Positions 34,048 through 42,740 are shown, counted from the first letter of the stretch. The stretch is 64,000 bases of DNA from DASZIT01 sp963770635 (GCA_963770635.1 CAVYQI010000002.1:1-64000); one strand, 5' to 3'. Notes: generated by a model not told the origin, from the letters alone. Translations and numbers: made by a program.

Positions 34048-35460
34048 TCACGCCTGCTTCGGGAAGAGCCGAGGCGCGGTCTTCGGATGGGTCCGATCGC
34101 CGATCCGATCGGGTTCTGCCATTTCGATTGGCCGGCCCGGTGCCGACGTGTCGATGACGACCGACGGACTCGTTGCGGTGGTTCGCGGTTCGGGCGGGTC
34201 GGGGTCAACCCCGGGCGGGATCCACTGCCAGTTGCCCGGTCCTCCGGCCAGGGTGAACCCCCCATGGTGGCGGAGGTCGTGGTGATGGCTGCAGAGTTTC
34301 GCCAGGTTCCACATCGCCGTCGGGCCGTTGTCTCGGACTTCCACGATCCGGTGGTCGATCTCCAAGCCGGTGACCGCATCGCAGCCAGGGACCACACAGG
34401 TGGCATCCCGTTCGTCGAGGGCCCGTCGGAGCGCGGCGGGGATGGCCCTTTCCATCTTGGTGATGGTGGTGACGTCGATCCCGTTGGTGATGACCAGTTC
34501 ACAGAGGGCGTCCCCCATGAGCTCTCGGGCCCTATCCACCGGGATGGGGCCGACCCCGGGTATCTCGCAGATCCCACCCGGGCCGACCACCCCGGTTCGC
34601 AGGGCGTCGAGGTCGACCCGGACATGGACGAGGGCCCGGGTGCCCCTGGATCCCTTGGTGCCCGGCTGGCCGTCATTCGAGGTCTGGTCGTCATTGGAGG
34701 TCTGGCCGGTGGAGCGGGCCGGGTCCCGGGTGACCAACGCCACTAAGGCATCGGCGGCATAGGCATCGGGGGACTCTTTGACCCCCGCCCGCCGGGCCCG
34801 GTGGAAGACCCGGTCGGACTCCAGCTGCAAGGCCGCCTTGAGGGCGGCCCCGGCGTCGGGGGTGAGCCGGGCATCGAGGCGGAACGCCCCGGTCTCGGTA
34901 TCGGTCCAGGTCCGACAGGACCGGTCCCGGTGGATGGCGTCATAGCGGGCCTTGGCGTCTTGCCTGGACCGTCCTTGGGCCTTGGCCCGTTGACACCGCT
35001 CCCGGTTCTGGCGGGCGGTGTCCCCCTCGGCCGTGGCCACCAGTTCGTCTTCGGCCTCCGGGTTGACCCGTACCGCCCCGGCGATGGCCTTGGCCTTGGA
35101 CCGGGAGAGCTTCCCGCCCCGGTAGGCGGAGTCCATCCCCGGATGGGTGGCGAGGGAGTCCCCGAGGGACAGCACCTCGATGGCCTCCCCGAGACCCTCC
35201 CCGGTGACCTCCGCCAGCCAGTGGGCCGGGGTCCGGTGACCGCCCCCCTGATGGCAGTTGGCATCGGCGGCCCGGCGGGCGGCCAGGGTCTTCCCCGCCG
35301 CACACAGCCGCTCCCCCTTGGCGAAGACACCGACCAACTCCGAGGCGTCCCCTCCGGAATAACGGCCGGGCTCGAAGGACTCCACGAACGAGGCGATGGC
35401 GGCCAATGCCTGGTTCAGTTCGGTGGTGGTGGATTGCTCGGTGGCCAACGCCATGAACAC
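34048..35460 (-). CDS. DUF222/HNH endonuclease-domain protein
   Basis: 470 aa. The N-terminal DUF222 region (residues about 10-300, e.g. TLAARRAADANCHQGGGHRT) and the C-terminal HNH nuclease motif (RDATCVVPGCD, LEIDHRIVEV, NLAKLCSHHHDLRHHGG) are the standard layout of the 13E12-like family, abundant in actinobacterial genomes and associated with repeat or mobile loci. A small imperfect repeat encodes QTSNDDQTSNDGQ. Start is GTG 35460 or the ATG at 35454. Cellular role is unknown; the HNH residues look intact. Confidence 0.85.
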   Translation of the reverse strand: MFMALATEQSTTTELNQALAAIASFVESFEPGRYSGGDASELVGVFAKGERLCAAGKTLAARRAADANCHQGGGHRTPAHWLAEVTGEGLGEAIEVLSLGDSLATHPGMDSAYRGGKLSRSKAKAIAGAVRVNPEAEDELVATAEGDTARQNRERCQRAKAQGRSRQDAKARYDAIHRDRSCRTWTDTETGAFRLDARLTPDAGAALKAALQLESDRVFHRARRAGVKESPDAYAADALVALVTRDPARSTGQTSNDDQTSNDGQPGTKGSRGTRALVHVRVDLDALRTGVVGPGGICEIPGVGPIPVDRARELMGDALCELVITNGIDVTTITKMERAIPAALRRALDERDATCVVPGCDAVTGLEIDHRIVEVRDNGPTAMWNLAKLCSHHHDLRHHGGFTLAGGPGNWQWIPPGVDPDPPEPRTTATSPSVVIDTSAPGRPIEMAEPDRIGDRTHPKTAPRLFPKQA

Positions 35461-35595
35461 AGGATGACACGGGGGTGTATTACCCGATCCGGGCGGACTG
35501 AGACCTATCGCCTGATGGCCCGATCGCTAGGGGATCCGGGTCGAGGCGGGCATGCAGCCAAGCTTCGGGTAAGGACGTCATGTGATACTTCGACC

Positions 35596-36135
35596 ATGAG
35601 CGACGGACGGCAAACGGGGAGGAACTGGGGTCCGGTGCTGTACGGGAATCCCTGTCACGAGTGCGGCTTTGACTGGAGCATCTCCCGCGAGGCAGCGATC
35701 GGGTTGGTGGCGACCATGCCCAGGTTGTACGCCCAGATTCTTGCCGCCGCCGGCTCCGACGGATCCGATCGGGATCCGGAGCTGCAGTGGTCGGCCCGGG
35801 CCTATGTCTGCCACGTGGGAGACAACCTCCGGATCTGGGCCGAGCGATTGGTGGGTATCAGCAGGGGCGCGGGTCCGGCGGTCGCAGGCTATGACGAGGT
35901 CCTCTTGGCGGAGGCTCGGGCTTACGAGGGTGTCGCACTTCAGGGGGCGATCTGGTCCCTCGAACAGGCGGCTGAAGACTGGCAATCGGCGGTCGACGAA
36001 GCAACCTCGGCCGCTGTTGTCCTCATCCATCCCGACCGGGGGGAGCAAAGCCTCCTTGACGTCGTCCGGTCAAACGCCCACGACGCGTTCCACCATCAAT
36101 GGGACATTCAGCGGTCGATTCGAGGCGTCACCTGA
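35596..36135 (+). CDS. DinB-superfamily protein
   Basis: 179-aa predicted four-helix bundle. The N-terminal YGNPCHECGFDW and the metal-site-like histidines in ARAYVCHVGDNLRIW and HDAFHHQWDIQRS are typical of actinobacterial DinB-like proteins that act as thiol-dependent transferases or have unknown roles. The ATG at 35596 follows a divergent gap; open frame continues upstream but lies antisense to the DUF222 gene. Convergent with the lpqB-like gene 9 bases away. Confidence 0.75.
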   Translation: MSDGRQTGRNWGPVLYGNPCHECGFDWSISREAAIGLVATMPRLYAQILAAAGSDGSDRDPELQWSARAYVCHVGDNLRIWAERLVGISRGAGPAVAGYDEVLLAEARAYEGVALQGAIWSLEQAAEDWQSAVDEATSAAVVLIHPDRGEQSLLDVVRSNAHDAFHHQWDIQRSIRGVT

Positions 36136-36144
36136 TCCGATCAT

Positions 36145-36828
36145 TCATTTGGCAGTTGTCGATGGCGATCCCGGCACGAGGGGGGCCTGGGGTGCGTAGG
36201 TGTTGTCGTTTACGGGACCCGGCACTTGGGCACCCCCAGCCGTCGGTACCTCGACATTCGTTCCGGCAATCTCGAACAGGACGCCGGTGATGCCCGGCTG
36301 GGCCATCGTCGTGAACACCACTTGGGCGATGGCCAGGATCTGACTGGGCCCCACGACCTGTACTGGGTTGTTGGTGAAGTTGACGGTGGCGATCCCGTTG
36401 AGCACCGAGGCGGCCACGTCGCTCGCTTTGCCAGTGAGAAAGCTCTCCAGGCCGATGGATGACTCCGCCGAGGTGGGGCCCTCGAGCAGGGCCCCGAGGA
36501 CCTGGGTGAGGTTGGCCGGAGGGGCGACATTGCGAAACACCGGAGACAGGTGCTGAGTGGGAGCCACCAGGTAGATGGGTTCGGAAACCGATGCGACGGG
36601 GGGAACGGTCGCGCTGGTCGTGGTCGGGGAGCTGGGGCTGAGCAAGTTGTAGGGAATTGCCTGCCTCGAAATGGTCGAGGGAGCGTCCTGGGTCGGGATG
36701 CCACATGAGACGGCGACGATCGCCAGCATGAGGATGAGAGCCGCGGCCCCAGGTCGGACTCGGTCCCGCCCATGACTCCCTCGATGATCCCACCCATGAT
36801 TCCGTCGATGACTCCGCCGATGAGTCAC
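36145..36828 (-). CDS. Short LpqB-like GerMN-domain lipoprotein
   Basis: 227 aa. The lipobox AIVAVSCGIP places the lipid-modified Cys at residue 42, after a His/Arg-rich lead (THRRSHRRNHGWDHRGSHGR) encoded by imperfect 15-bp repeats. A single GerMN domain follows (PIYLVAPTQHLSPVFRNV, VLGALLEGPTSAE, GIATVNFTNN). In mycobacteria and streptomycetes LpqB, encoded after mtrAB, is about 580 aa with a C-terminal propeller; that part is missing here. GTG start overlaps the kinase stop (GTGA), indicating co-translation and a role in MtrB signalling at the membrane. Confidence 0.85.
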   Translation of the reverse strand: MTHRRSHRRNHGWDHRGSHGRDRVRPGAAALILMLAIVAVSCGIPTQDAPSTISRQAIPYNLLSPSSPTTTSATVPPVASVSEPIYLVAPTQHLSPVFRNVAPPANLTQVLGALLEGPTSAESSIGLESFLTGKASDVAASVLNGIATVNFTNNPVQVVGPSQILAIAQVVFTTMAQPGITGVLFEIAGTNVEVPTAGGAQVPGPVNDNTYAPQAPLVPGSPSTTAK

Positions 36829-38288
36829 AAGAGCACCTCGGTGCCGTCGGTTTCGGGCGCGGTGAGAGGCAGCTCGACGATGAAGCGGGCCCCGCCCCCT
36901 TCGGCGTCCTCGATACGGACCGATCCTCCATGCAGTCGTACGTGTTCGGTCACCAGGGAAAGGCCCAACCCGGTTCCCTCGCCCGACGCCCGTTGCCCCG
37001 AGCGGGTGCCACGGTAGAAGCGTTCGAACAGGTGGGCCCGGTCGGCGGGTTGCACCCCCGGACCGTGATCCTCGACGATCACCCGGATGCTTCGGGCATC
37101 CGGACCGGCGCCCGGCGGCTCCCGATCCACCACTACCCGGGTCACCCCGCCGGCATAGTCGGTGGCGTTGTCGACCAAGTTGGCCATGACCCGCTCGAAG
37201 CGGCGCTTGTCGACCCGCAGCCGCAGGCCGTCCACCCCGAAGGCCACCTCCACCGGAAACACCGGTTGGATCCGGTTCCCGTCCGCTCCGATCGGCGAGG
37301 TGGCATTGACGGCCTGACGAACCAGTTCGCCGGGGTCGACCTCGTCGAGCGAGAGCTCGGCCGAGCCGGCGTCGAACCGGGATATCTCCAGGAGATCGTC
37401 CACCATCCGTTTGAAGCGTTGGAGATCCCCGTCCAGCAGCGAGAGCGCTCGCTGGGCCCGAGGATCGAGCTCGTCCCGATGGGCTTCGAGGACACCGATC
37501 GACGCCGACAGGGTGGTGAGAGGGGAGCGAAGCTCGTGGCTGACGTCGGAGGTAAAGCGGGCCTCGCGCTCGATCCGGGACTGGAGGTTGCCGGCCATCC
37601 GGTTGAACGCTGACGCCAGTTTCTGGAGGTCGACGTCTTCGCCGGCCTCGACCCGGGTATCCAGTTGCCCGCCGGCGATGGCAACCGCGGCGTCGGTGAT
37701 GCCCACCAGCGGGCGGAGGGCCCGCCCGCTGGCCCACCGGCCGAGGGCGGCGCCGGCCACGGTGGTCACCAGGGCGGCGGCACCCAGAGCGAAGGCCAGG
37801 GCCCGCAGGGTCCCGGCGAGCTCGGAGAGGGAAACCACGTCGAAGTAGGCGGAGTGGACAGCGGGGAGTGGGACGCCGACCACCACCTGGACCGACCCGT
37901 CGAGGGAGAACCGTTGGGTGGCGGGGGTGCCCGCGAGGACGAGCGCCTGTTCCTGGGCGGGGATGGCGCTCTGGCCCACCGAGATGGACGTCGCGTACCA
38001 CTGGCCCTTCCAGTTCACCACCGAACCCGGGAGGGTGTCGATGAGATTGACCAGCTGGTTCACCTGGGTCCCAGAGGCCTGCAGCGAGTTGCGGACCAGA
38101 AGCGCGTTCACGAACGCTTGGCGTTGGATGGCCGTCTGGCGTTCGTTGAGGAAGCTCTGCCGGGCGGTGAAGTAGGTGATCCCGGCCAGGACCGCCGACA
38201 ACGCGAAGGCCCCGACGGCGAAGGCGGCGGTGACCCGGGCCCGCAACCCGAGGCGACTCAACAGGCGGGTACGGCTCGGCGCCCCCAA
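36825..38288 (-). CDS. mtrB: MtrB-like sensor histidine kinase
   Basis: 487 aa. Two membrane helices (TAAFAVGAFALSAVLAGITY and about 162-185) flank a 115-residue outer sensor domain; HAMP follows (LRPLVGITDAAVAIAGG). The HisKA box is FTSDVSHELRSPLTTLSAS with His251, and the ATPase domain has NLVDNATDYAGG, DHGPGVQP and GEGTGLGLSLV. TTG start 3 bases after the regulator gene. With the adjacent MtrA-like regulator and LpqB-like lipoprotein it forms the actinobacterial MtrAB-LpqB module, linked elsewhere to cell division and envelope control. The mtrB name rests on context plus domain layout. Confidence 0.88.
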   Translation of the reverse strand: MGAPSRTRLLSRLGLRARVTAAFAVGAFALSAVLAGITYFTARQSFLNERQTAIQRQAFVNALLVRNSLQASGTQVNQLVNLIDTLPGSVVNWKGQWYATSISVGQSAIPAQEQALVLAGTPATQRFSLDGSVQVVVGVPLPAVHSAYFDVVSLSELAGTLRALAFALGAAALVTTVAGAALGRWASGRALRPLVGITDAAVAIAGGQLDTRVEAGEDVDLQKLASAFNRMAGNLQSRIEREARFTSDVSHELRSPLTTLSASIGVLEAHRDELDPRAQRALSLLDGDLQRFKRMVDDLLEISRFDAGSAELSLDEVDPGELVRQAVNATSPIGADGNRIQPVFPVEVAFGVDGLRLRVDKRRFERVMANLVDNATDYAGGVTRVVVDREPPGAGPDARSIRVIVEDHGPGVQPADRAHLFERFYRGTRSGQRASGEGTGLGLSLVTEHVRLHGGSVRIEDAEGGGARFIVELPLTAPETDGTEVLL

Positions 38289-38291
38289 CCG

Positions 38292-38969
38292 TCAGACCGC
38301 CAGTTTGTAGCCCATGCCTCGGACCGTGAGGATGAACTGGGGGTTCCCGGGATCGGGTTCCACCTTGATGCGCAGGCGCCGGACATGGACGTCGACCAAC
38401 CGCCCGTCGCCGAAGTAGTCGTAGCCCCAGACCCGCTCGAGGAGCTGCTCGCGGCTGAGGACCTTCCCGGCGTTGAAGGCGAGCTCGCAGAGCAAGCGGA
38501 ACTCGGTCCGGGTGCAGTGGACCTCCTCGCCGCCCCGCCTGACCACTCCGGCGTCCGGCTCGAGCTCGACGTCCCCGAAGGTGAGCACGGAGGCATCCGT
38601 CTCCGTGGGTCGGCTGCGCCGGAGCAGGGCCCGGATGCGAGCAGCCAGTTCCTTGGCCACAAACGGTTTGGTGACATAGTCGTCGGCCCCGGCTTCGAGG
38701 CCGGCCACCACGTCGTGGGTATCGGACCGGGCGGTGACCATGATGACCGGAACCGTGCTCTGCTTGCGAAGCGCCCGGCAGGTCTCGAACCCGTCCATGC
38801 CCGGCAGCATCAGGTCGATGAGGACCAGCTCGGGGGACTCGTCGGCAAAGTGGGCGACGGCCTCCTCACCGCTGGCCACATCATCGACGGTGTACCCCTC
38901 GTCTTCGAGGGCGAGGCGCATGGACAGGCGGATCCGTTCGTCGTCCTCGACGACCAGGATGCGGCTCAT
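38292..38969 (-). CDS. mtrA: MtrA-like OmpR-family response regulator
   Basis: 225 aa. Receiver domain with acidic pocket VVEDDE, phospho-acceptor Asp52 in LVLIDLMLPG, and VTAR...KPF; the winged-helix DNA-binding domain carries CTRTEFRLLCELAFNAGKV and RRLRIKVEPDPGNPQFI then VRGMGYKL. OmpR-type regulators usually bind direct repeats spaced one helical turn apart, as found upstream of this operon. It lies 55 bases after the solute-binding-protein gene and 3 bases before the kinase. Confidence 0.9.
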   Translation of the reverse strand: MSRILVVEDDERIRLSMRLALEDEGYTVDDVASGEEAVAHFADESPELVLIDLMLPGMDGFETCRALRKQSTVPVIMVTARSDTHDVVAGLEAGADDYVTKPFVAKELAARIRALLRRSRPTETDASVLTFGDVELEPDAGVVRRGGEEVHCTRTEFRLLCELAFNAGKVLSREQLLERVWGYDYFGDGRLVDVHVRRLRIKVEPDPGNPQFILTVRGMGYKLAV

Positions 38970-39024
38970 TCGACGATCATGGCACGACCGGCCTGGTCGG
39001 GTGGAGCGGGCCGGTCGCCCGCGG

Positions 39025-40701
39025 TCAGGTATTGATCCAGATCTGGGTGGGCCAGACCGCCCCGGTGATCATCCCGAAGGCCTTGCCGCCGGCCGGCGTT
39101 GTCGGGTTGTTGAAGTTCTGAACCTTGGGCTGGGCGCCGATCGACCAGACGGTGCGATCGGTCCAGATGTAGGGGATGTCCTTGCCCATCAAGGAAGCCA
39201 CCTGCTGGTAGGCGGCGGCCCGAGCGGTGGGATCGGCGGTCTGGCGTCCTTTCTGGAGGGCGGTCTCCATCGCCGAGTCGGTGTTCCGGCTCATGTCGAT
39301 GGAGAACTCCGGGTTGATCTGGGTCGGGCTCCAGAAGATGTAGTTGAGATCGGGGTCGACGGCCCCGAACTGGCGCCACACCTGAGCCTCGAACGACCCG
39401 AGCAGGGCGACGTTGATGATCTGTGCCTGCTGGACCGGATTGAGGGTGACCTTCATCCCCACGTTCTGGAGGTTGTTCTGGATGTACTCGGCGATGTTGG
39501 TGGTGAACGGGTCGGGCACGTGATTGAGGGTCACCGCGATCGGCCCGCCGGTGGCCTGCTGTGCCTGTTGGATCAACTGCTTGGCCTTGGTCGGGTTGTA
39601 GGTCGGATACCCGTCCGGGGCGAAGAACGGCGATCCGGAGGTGAATGGGCCATTGGCCGTCGGGTTGATGCCCGAGTCGATCACCTGGGCGTACTGCGCC
39701 GAGCTGATGGCCATGGCCGCCGCCTGGCGCACCTGGAGGTTGTTGAACGGGGGCTTGGACAGATTGAGGAGCAGGCAGTTCATATCCGGCTCGCCGGCCA
39801 CATGGGAGGTGTCGTCGATGTACCCCAACGACGAATTGGCCCGAAGGCCTTTGGTTACCACCGATGCCGAAGAGTGGATGATGTCGACGCTGTTGGAATT
39901 CAAGCTGTTGAGCAGCTGGTCGCTGTCGGGGATGGGCCGGTACTCGATGGTGTCGAGGTAGGGATAGCCCGGGCGCCAGTAATGAGGGTTCTTGTTGGCG
40001 GTGAAGTGGTCATTGGGGACCCAACCCCCGTTGACGAAGGGTCCGGTGCCGACCGGGTTCATGGTGCCGTTGGGGTTCTTCAACATCGATGGCGCGGCGA
40101 CGAAGGCGATCTGCCCGCCGATCCCGCCGGCCAGGTAGTAGTTGAACGGGACCCACGGGGTGTGCATGGTCACTTTGACGGTCAACGGGTCGGTGACGGC
40201 GATGCTGGCGATGTTGGTCACCGCCGGACCGGTCAGCGCCGATGCCTTGTGGGCATTGAAGTTGTAGGCCACCGCGTTCGCGTCGCAGGTAGTGCCATCG
40301 TGGAAGACGATGTTCGGCCGCATGACGACCGTCCACACCGTGTAGTCGGGGTTCGGGGTGATCGACTGGGCCAGGTAGGGCTGCACGCTCCCGTCGGCGG
40401 CGATGATCGCCAGCGGGTCGAAAACGGTGCGGGCGTAGAGGATGCCGGTGGTGTCGAAGGTGCCGGTGGTGGGATCGAACCCCTTCTCTTCGGCCTCCAC
40501 CCCGAAGATGACCTTCCCACCGGTTTTGGGGGCGGCGGTGGAGACGCCATTGGGGTGGGACCCGGTGCTGGTCGACGACGGCGAACTGGAGCCGGAGCTG
40601 CAGGCATCGAGCAACCCTCCGCCGGCGCCGAGGGCGACGATCCCGGCTCCGGTGACAGCGCCTCGGGCCAAAAACGAACGTCGGTCGATGCGCTCAGCCA
40701 T
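39025..40701 (-). CDS. ABC transporter substrate-binding protein, family 5 (SBP_bac_5)
   Basis: 558-aa extracytoplasmic receptor of the oligopeptide/nickel type. The N-terminus combines a twin-arginine motif (DRRSFLARGA) with a lipobox ending at Cys34 (GLLDACSSG), then a Ser/Thr linker. The mature part shows KGFDPTTGTFDTTGILYARTV, MRPNIVFHDGTTCDANAVAYN and the PFTTNIAEYIQNNL region. No permease or ATPase gene is adjacent, so it is an orphan receptor. It is transcribed toward mtrA with a 55-base gap and may head that operon. ATG 40701 is chosen because the signal peptide starts there. Confidence 0.9.
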   Translation of the reverse strand: MAERIDRRSFLARGAVTGAGIVALGAGGGLLDACSSGSSSPSSTSTGSHPNGVSTAAPKTGGKVIFGVEAEEKGFDPTTGTFDTTGILYARTVFDPLAIIAADGSVQPYLAQSITPNPDYTVWTVVMRPNIVFHDGTTCDANAVAYNFNAHKASALTGPAVTNIASIAVTDPLTVKVTMHTPWVPFNYYLAGGIGGQIAFVAAPSMLKNPNGTMNPVGTGPFVNGGWVPNDHFTANKNPHYWRPGYPYLDTIEYRPIPDSDQLLNSLNSNSVDIIHSSASVVTKGLRANSSLGYIDDTSHVAGEPDMNCLLLNLSKPPFNNLQVRQAAAMAISSAQYAQVIDSGINPTANGPFTSGSPFFAPDGYPTYNPTKAKQLIQQAQQATGGPIAVTLNHVPDPFTTNIAEYIQNNLQNVGMKVTLNPVQQAQIINVALLGSFEAQVWRQFGAVDPDLNYIFWSPTQINPEFSIDMSRNTDSAMETALQKGRQTADPTARAAAYQQVASLMGKDIPYIWTDRTVWSIGAQPKVQNFNNPTTPAGGKAFGMITGAVWPTQIWINT

Positions 40702-40722
40702 GTTCCCCCCTAGAGATCGTGG

Positions 40723-40766
40723 TGACGACGGTATGACGACAATGTGACGACGATGTGACGATACAC
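40723..40766. promoter_or_regulatory. Four contiguous 11-bp direct repeats, candidate operator
   Basis: Exact 11-base phasing: tgacgacggta, tgacgacaatg, tgacgacgatg, tgacgatacac. The other strand reads GTCACATCG, GTCACATTG, GTCATACCG and GTCACCACG at 11-base steps. The array sits 22-65 bases before the solute-binding-protein ATG and 82-125 bases before the xerC ATG. One-turn direct repeats suit an OmpR-family dimer series; the GTCACA core resembles the direct repeats reported for mycobacterial MtrA. Confidence 0.6.
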
Positions 40767-40834
40767 GTCCTATCACCTCCGGGTACGGGAAACACTGGTT
40801 CTCGGATGATCGGAGTTCGGCCAGGTTGTGAAGG

Positions 40835-40840
40835 TACTGT
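40835..40840 (+). promoter_or_regulatory. Candidate -10 element for xerC
   Basis: TACTGT ends 7 bases before the xerC ATG, consistent with leaderless transcription. Confidence 0.35.
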
Positions 40841-40847
40841 TGACTCC

Positions 40848-41759
40848 ATGCCGTGGGATCTGGATGCCTTCTGTCGTTCGCTGGAAGGAATGTCGCCGGC
40901 GACCGTCAAGGCCTACCGGACCGACCTGGATGGTTTCGTGGAATGGGCGGCTCGGGGCGGTACCGACGAGCCGAGCGAGGCAAACCGGATGCTGCTGCGG
41001 CGGTACCTGGCCTATCTGGCCACCCGCCGGTATGCCAAGGCGACCATCGCCCGGAAGGCGGCATCGCTCCGCTCCTATTTCCGGTGGAGCCTCCGGAGGG
41101 GGCTGATCTCCTCCGATCCTTCCGCCCGGCTCTCGGCACCGTCCCCCAATTCCCGGCTGCCCCGGATCCTGGGGCAGGCCGAGATCGGCCAGCTGCTCGA
41201 TCACAACGAGGGCACCTTCGACGACGCCAGCCCCGGCACCGATCCCACCCGGTCGAGGTCGGCTGCCGTCAACCGTCGTGATGACGCGGTGCTCGAGTTG
41301 CTCTATGGGAGCGGACTGCGAGTGGCGGAGCTGTGCGGTCTCGACATCGATGACATCGATCTCCGGGGGCGGAAGGTCACGGTGATCGGGAAGGGCTCGA
41401 AGCAGCGCCAGGTCCTGATGCACGAGTTGTGTGCGTCGGCGCTGGCCTCGTGGATCAACGAGGCCCGGTCCCAGATGATCAGGGCCACCAGCCCGGAGGC
41501 CGCCCTCTTCTTCAACAGCCGGGGCAGCCGGCTCGGCCCTCGGGATGTCCGGCGGTTGCTCGACCGCCGATCTCCGGTCCCCACCCACCCCCACGCCCTG
41601 CGTCACACCTTTGCCACCCATCTGCTCGACGGGGGGGCCGACCTTCGGGTGGTCCAAGAACTGCTGGGCCATGCCAACCTCCAAACTACACAGGTCTACA
41701 CTCATGTCAGCAAGGATCGTTTACTTGCTGTCTACGGAGGAACCCATCCGCGGGCTTAG
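40848..41759 (+). CDS. xerC: Tyrosine recombinase XerC/D
   Basis: 303-aa site-specific recombinase that resolves chromosome dimers at dif. The SAM-like N-terminal domain binds the core site. Catalytic residues are all visible: Arg158 (GSGLRVAEL), Lys182 (GKGSK), His249 and Arg252 (HALRHTFATHL), His275 (LLGHANLQT) and Tyr284 (TQVYTHVS). The position beside the WhiG-type sigma gene and rpsB matches the chromosomal xerC locus of actinobacteria, so this is housekeeping rather than a phage integrase. Confidence 0.93.
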   Translation: MPWDLDAFCRSLEGMSPATVKAYRTDLDGFVEWAARGGTDEPSEANRMLLRRYLAYLATRRYAKATIARKAASLRSYFRWSLRRGLISSDPSARLSAPSPNSRLPRILGQAEIGQLLDHNEGTFDDASPGTDPTRSRSAAVNRRDDAVLELLYGSGLRVAELCGLDIDDIDLRGRKVTVIGKGSKQRQVLMHELCASALASWINEARSQMIRATSPEAALFFNSRGSRLGPRDVRRLLDRRSPVPTHPHALRHTFATHLLDGGADLRVVQELLGHANLQTTQVYTHVSKDRLLAVYGGTHPRA

Positions 41760-41767
41760 GGGGAGCT

Positions 41768-42652
41768 TTGGCCTCGCTCACTGAGACGACTGATCAGGGT
41801 GGACACGGCCATGGCGTCGCGAGCCAATGGGCCGTGTACAAGAAGTCAGGAACCCGTGAGCTTCGCGATCAACTGATCGTGCACTACGCACCACTGGTGA
41901 AATTCGTCGCCGGCCGGATATCGGCTGGACTGCCCCGTCACGTCGACGAGGCCGATCTGGCCAGCTACGGCATCATCGGGCTGATCGACGCCATCGAACG
42001 GTTCGATCCCGGCCTCAACGTCAAATTCGAGACCTACGCGATTCCCCGCATCCGGGGGGCCATCATCGACGAGCTGCGGTCGATCGATTGGGTACCCCGA
42101 TCGGTCCGGACCAAGGCCCGGGCGGTCGAGCAGTCGTACGCGACCCTGCAGGCCACCCTCCACCGGACCCCCACTGATGACGAGGTTGCCGCCGACATGG
42201 AGATGACCCCGAGCCAGTTCCAAAAGGTGCTGACTCAGGTGTCGGTAACCGGGGTGGCCGCCCTTGACCAGGTATTCCGGGACGGCGAACGCTCGGATCG
42301 GCCCACGTTGGGCGAATCACTTCCCGACAACAGCCTCGGGCCGATGGGCATGTTCGAGGTCCAGGAGACCAAGGAAGGCCTGATCCACGCCATCAATGAG
42401 ATGGGCGACCGGGAGAAGATGGTCATCACGCTCTATTACTACGAGGGGTTGACGCTGGCCGAGATCGGGGAGATCCTCGGGGTGACCGAGAGCCGGGTCA
42501 GCCAGATCCACACCAAATCGGTACTCCAGCTTCGGGCCAAATTGGCCGACCGGCCCGACGGGGATGGCCCAAAGCGAGGTGGGGCTAAGAAGGGCGCGTC
42601 AGCGAAAGGCGGTCGATCGGGACCCCCGACGCTGGACGTGGCCGCCAGCTGA
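41768..42652 (+). CDS. whiG: FliA/WhiG-family RNA polymerase sigma factor
   Basis: 294 aa. Sigma region 2 (FVAGRISAGLPRHVDEADLASYG, here quoted as its first residues FVAGRISAGLPRHVDEADLA) and region 2.4 (FETYAIPRIRGAIIDELR) are followed by WVPRSVRTKA, region 3 and region 4 with the helix-turn-helix LAEIGEILGVTESRVSQIHT. The layout is that of WhiG of Streptomyces and FliA of flagellated bacteria; flagellar genes are not seen nearby. A Lys/Gly-rich tail of 30 residues is extra. Start is uncertain: the TTG at 41768 follows GGGGGAG closely. Confidence 0.9.
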   Translation: MASLTETTDQGGHGHGVASQWAVYKKSGTRELRDQLIVHYAPLVKFVAGRISAGLPRHVDEADLASYGIIGLIDAIERFDPGLNVKFETYAIPRIRGAIIDELRSIDWVPRSVRTKARAVEQSYATLQATLHRTPTDDEVAADMEMTPSQFQKVLTQVSVTGVAALDQVFRDGERSDRPTLGESLPDNSLGPMGMFEVQETKEGLIHAINEMGDREKMVITLYYYEGLTLAEIGEILGVTESRVSQIHTKSVLQLRAKLADRPDGDGPKRGGAKKGASAKGGRSGPPTLDVAAS

Positions 42653-42705
42653 GGTGGCCGCCAGCTGACGTGGCCGGCGAGCGGGTCAGGTCGATGAGAT
42701 CCGAC

Positions 42706-42740
42706 CAAACGGGGCCTCGAGTGGAGGAACTCCCCGTTTG
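42706..42740 (+). terminator. Hairpin terminator after the sigma factor gene
   Basis: A 9-bp perfect inverted repeat, caaacgggg...ccccgtttg, encloses a smaller stem (cctc-gagt-g-gagg). It lies about 50 bases past the sigma-factor stop and directly before the rpsB promoter. Only a short T-run follows. Confidence 0.5.

Noticed and set aside
34801..35595. Plus-strand frame upstream of the DinB-like gene, which would give a 444-aa protein
   Set aside because: This part lies antisense to the DUF222-HNH gene and reads as Gly/Pro/Leu filler; the family-like sequence starts only at ATG 35596.
40848..41759. Phage or mobile-element integrase
   Set aside because: The tyrosine recombinase is in the conserved xerC-whiG-rpsB setting with no att duplication, tRNA gene or phage genes nearby.
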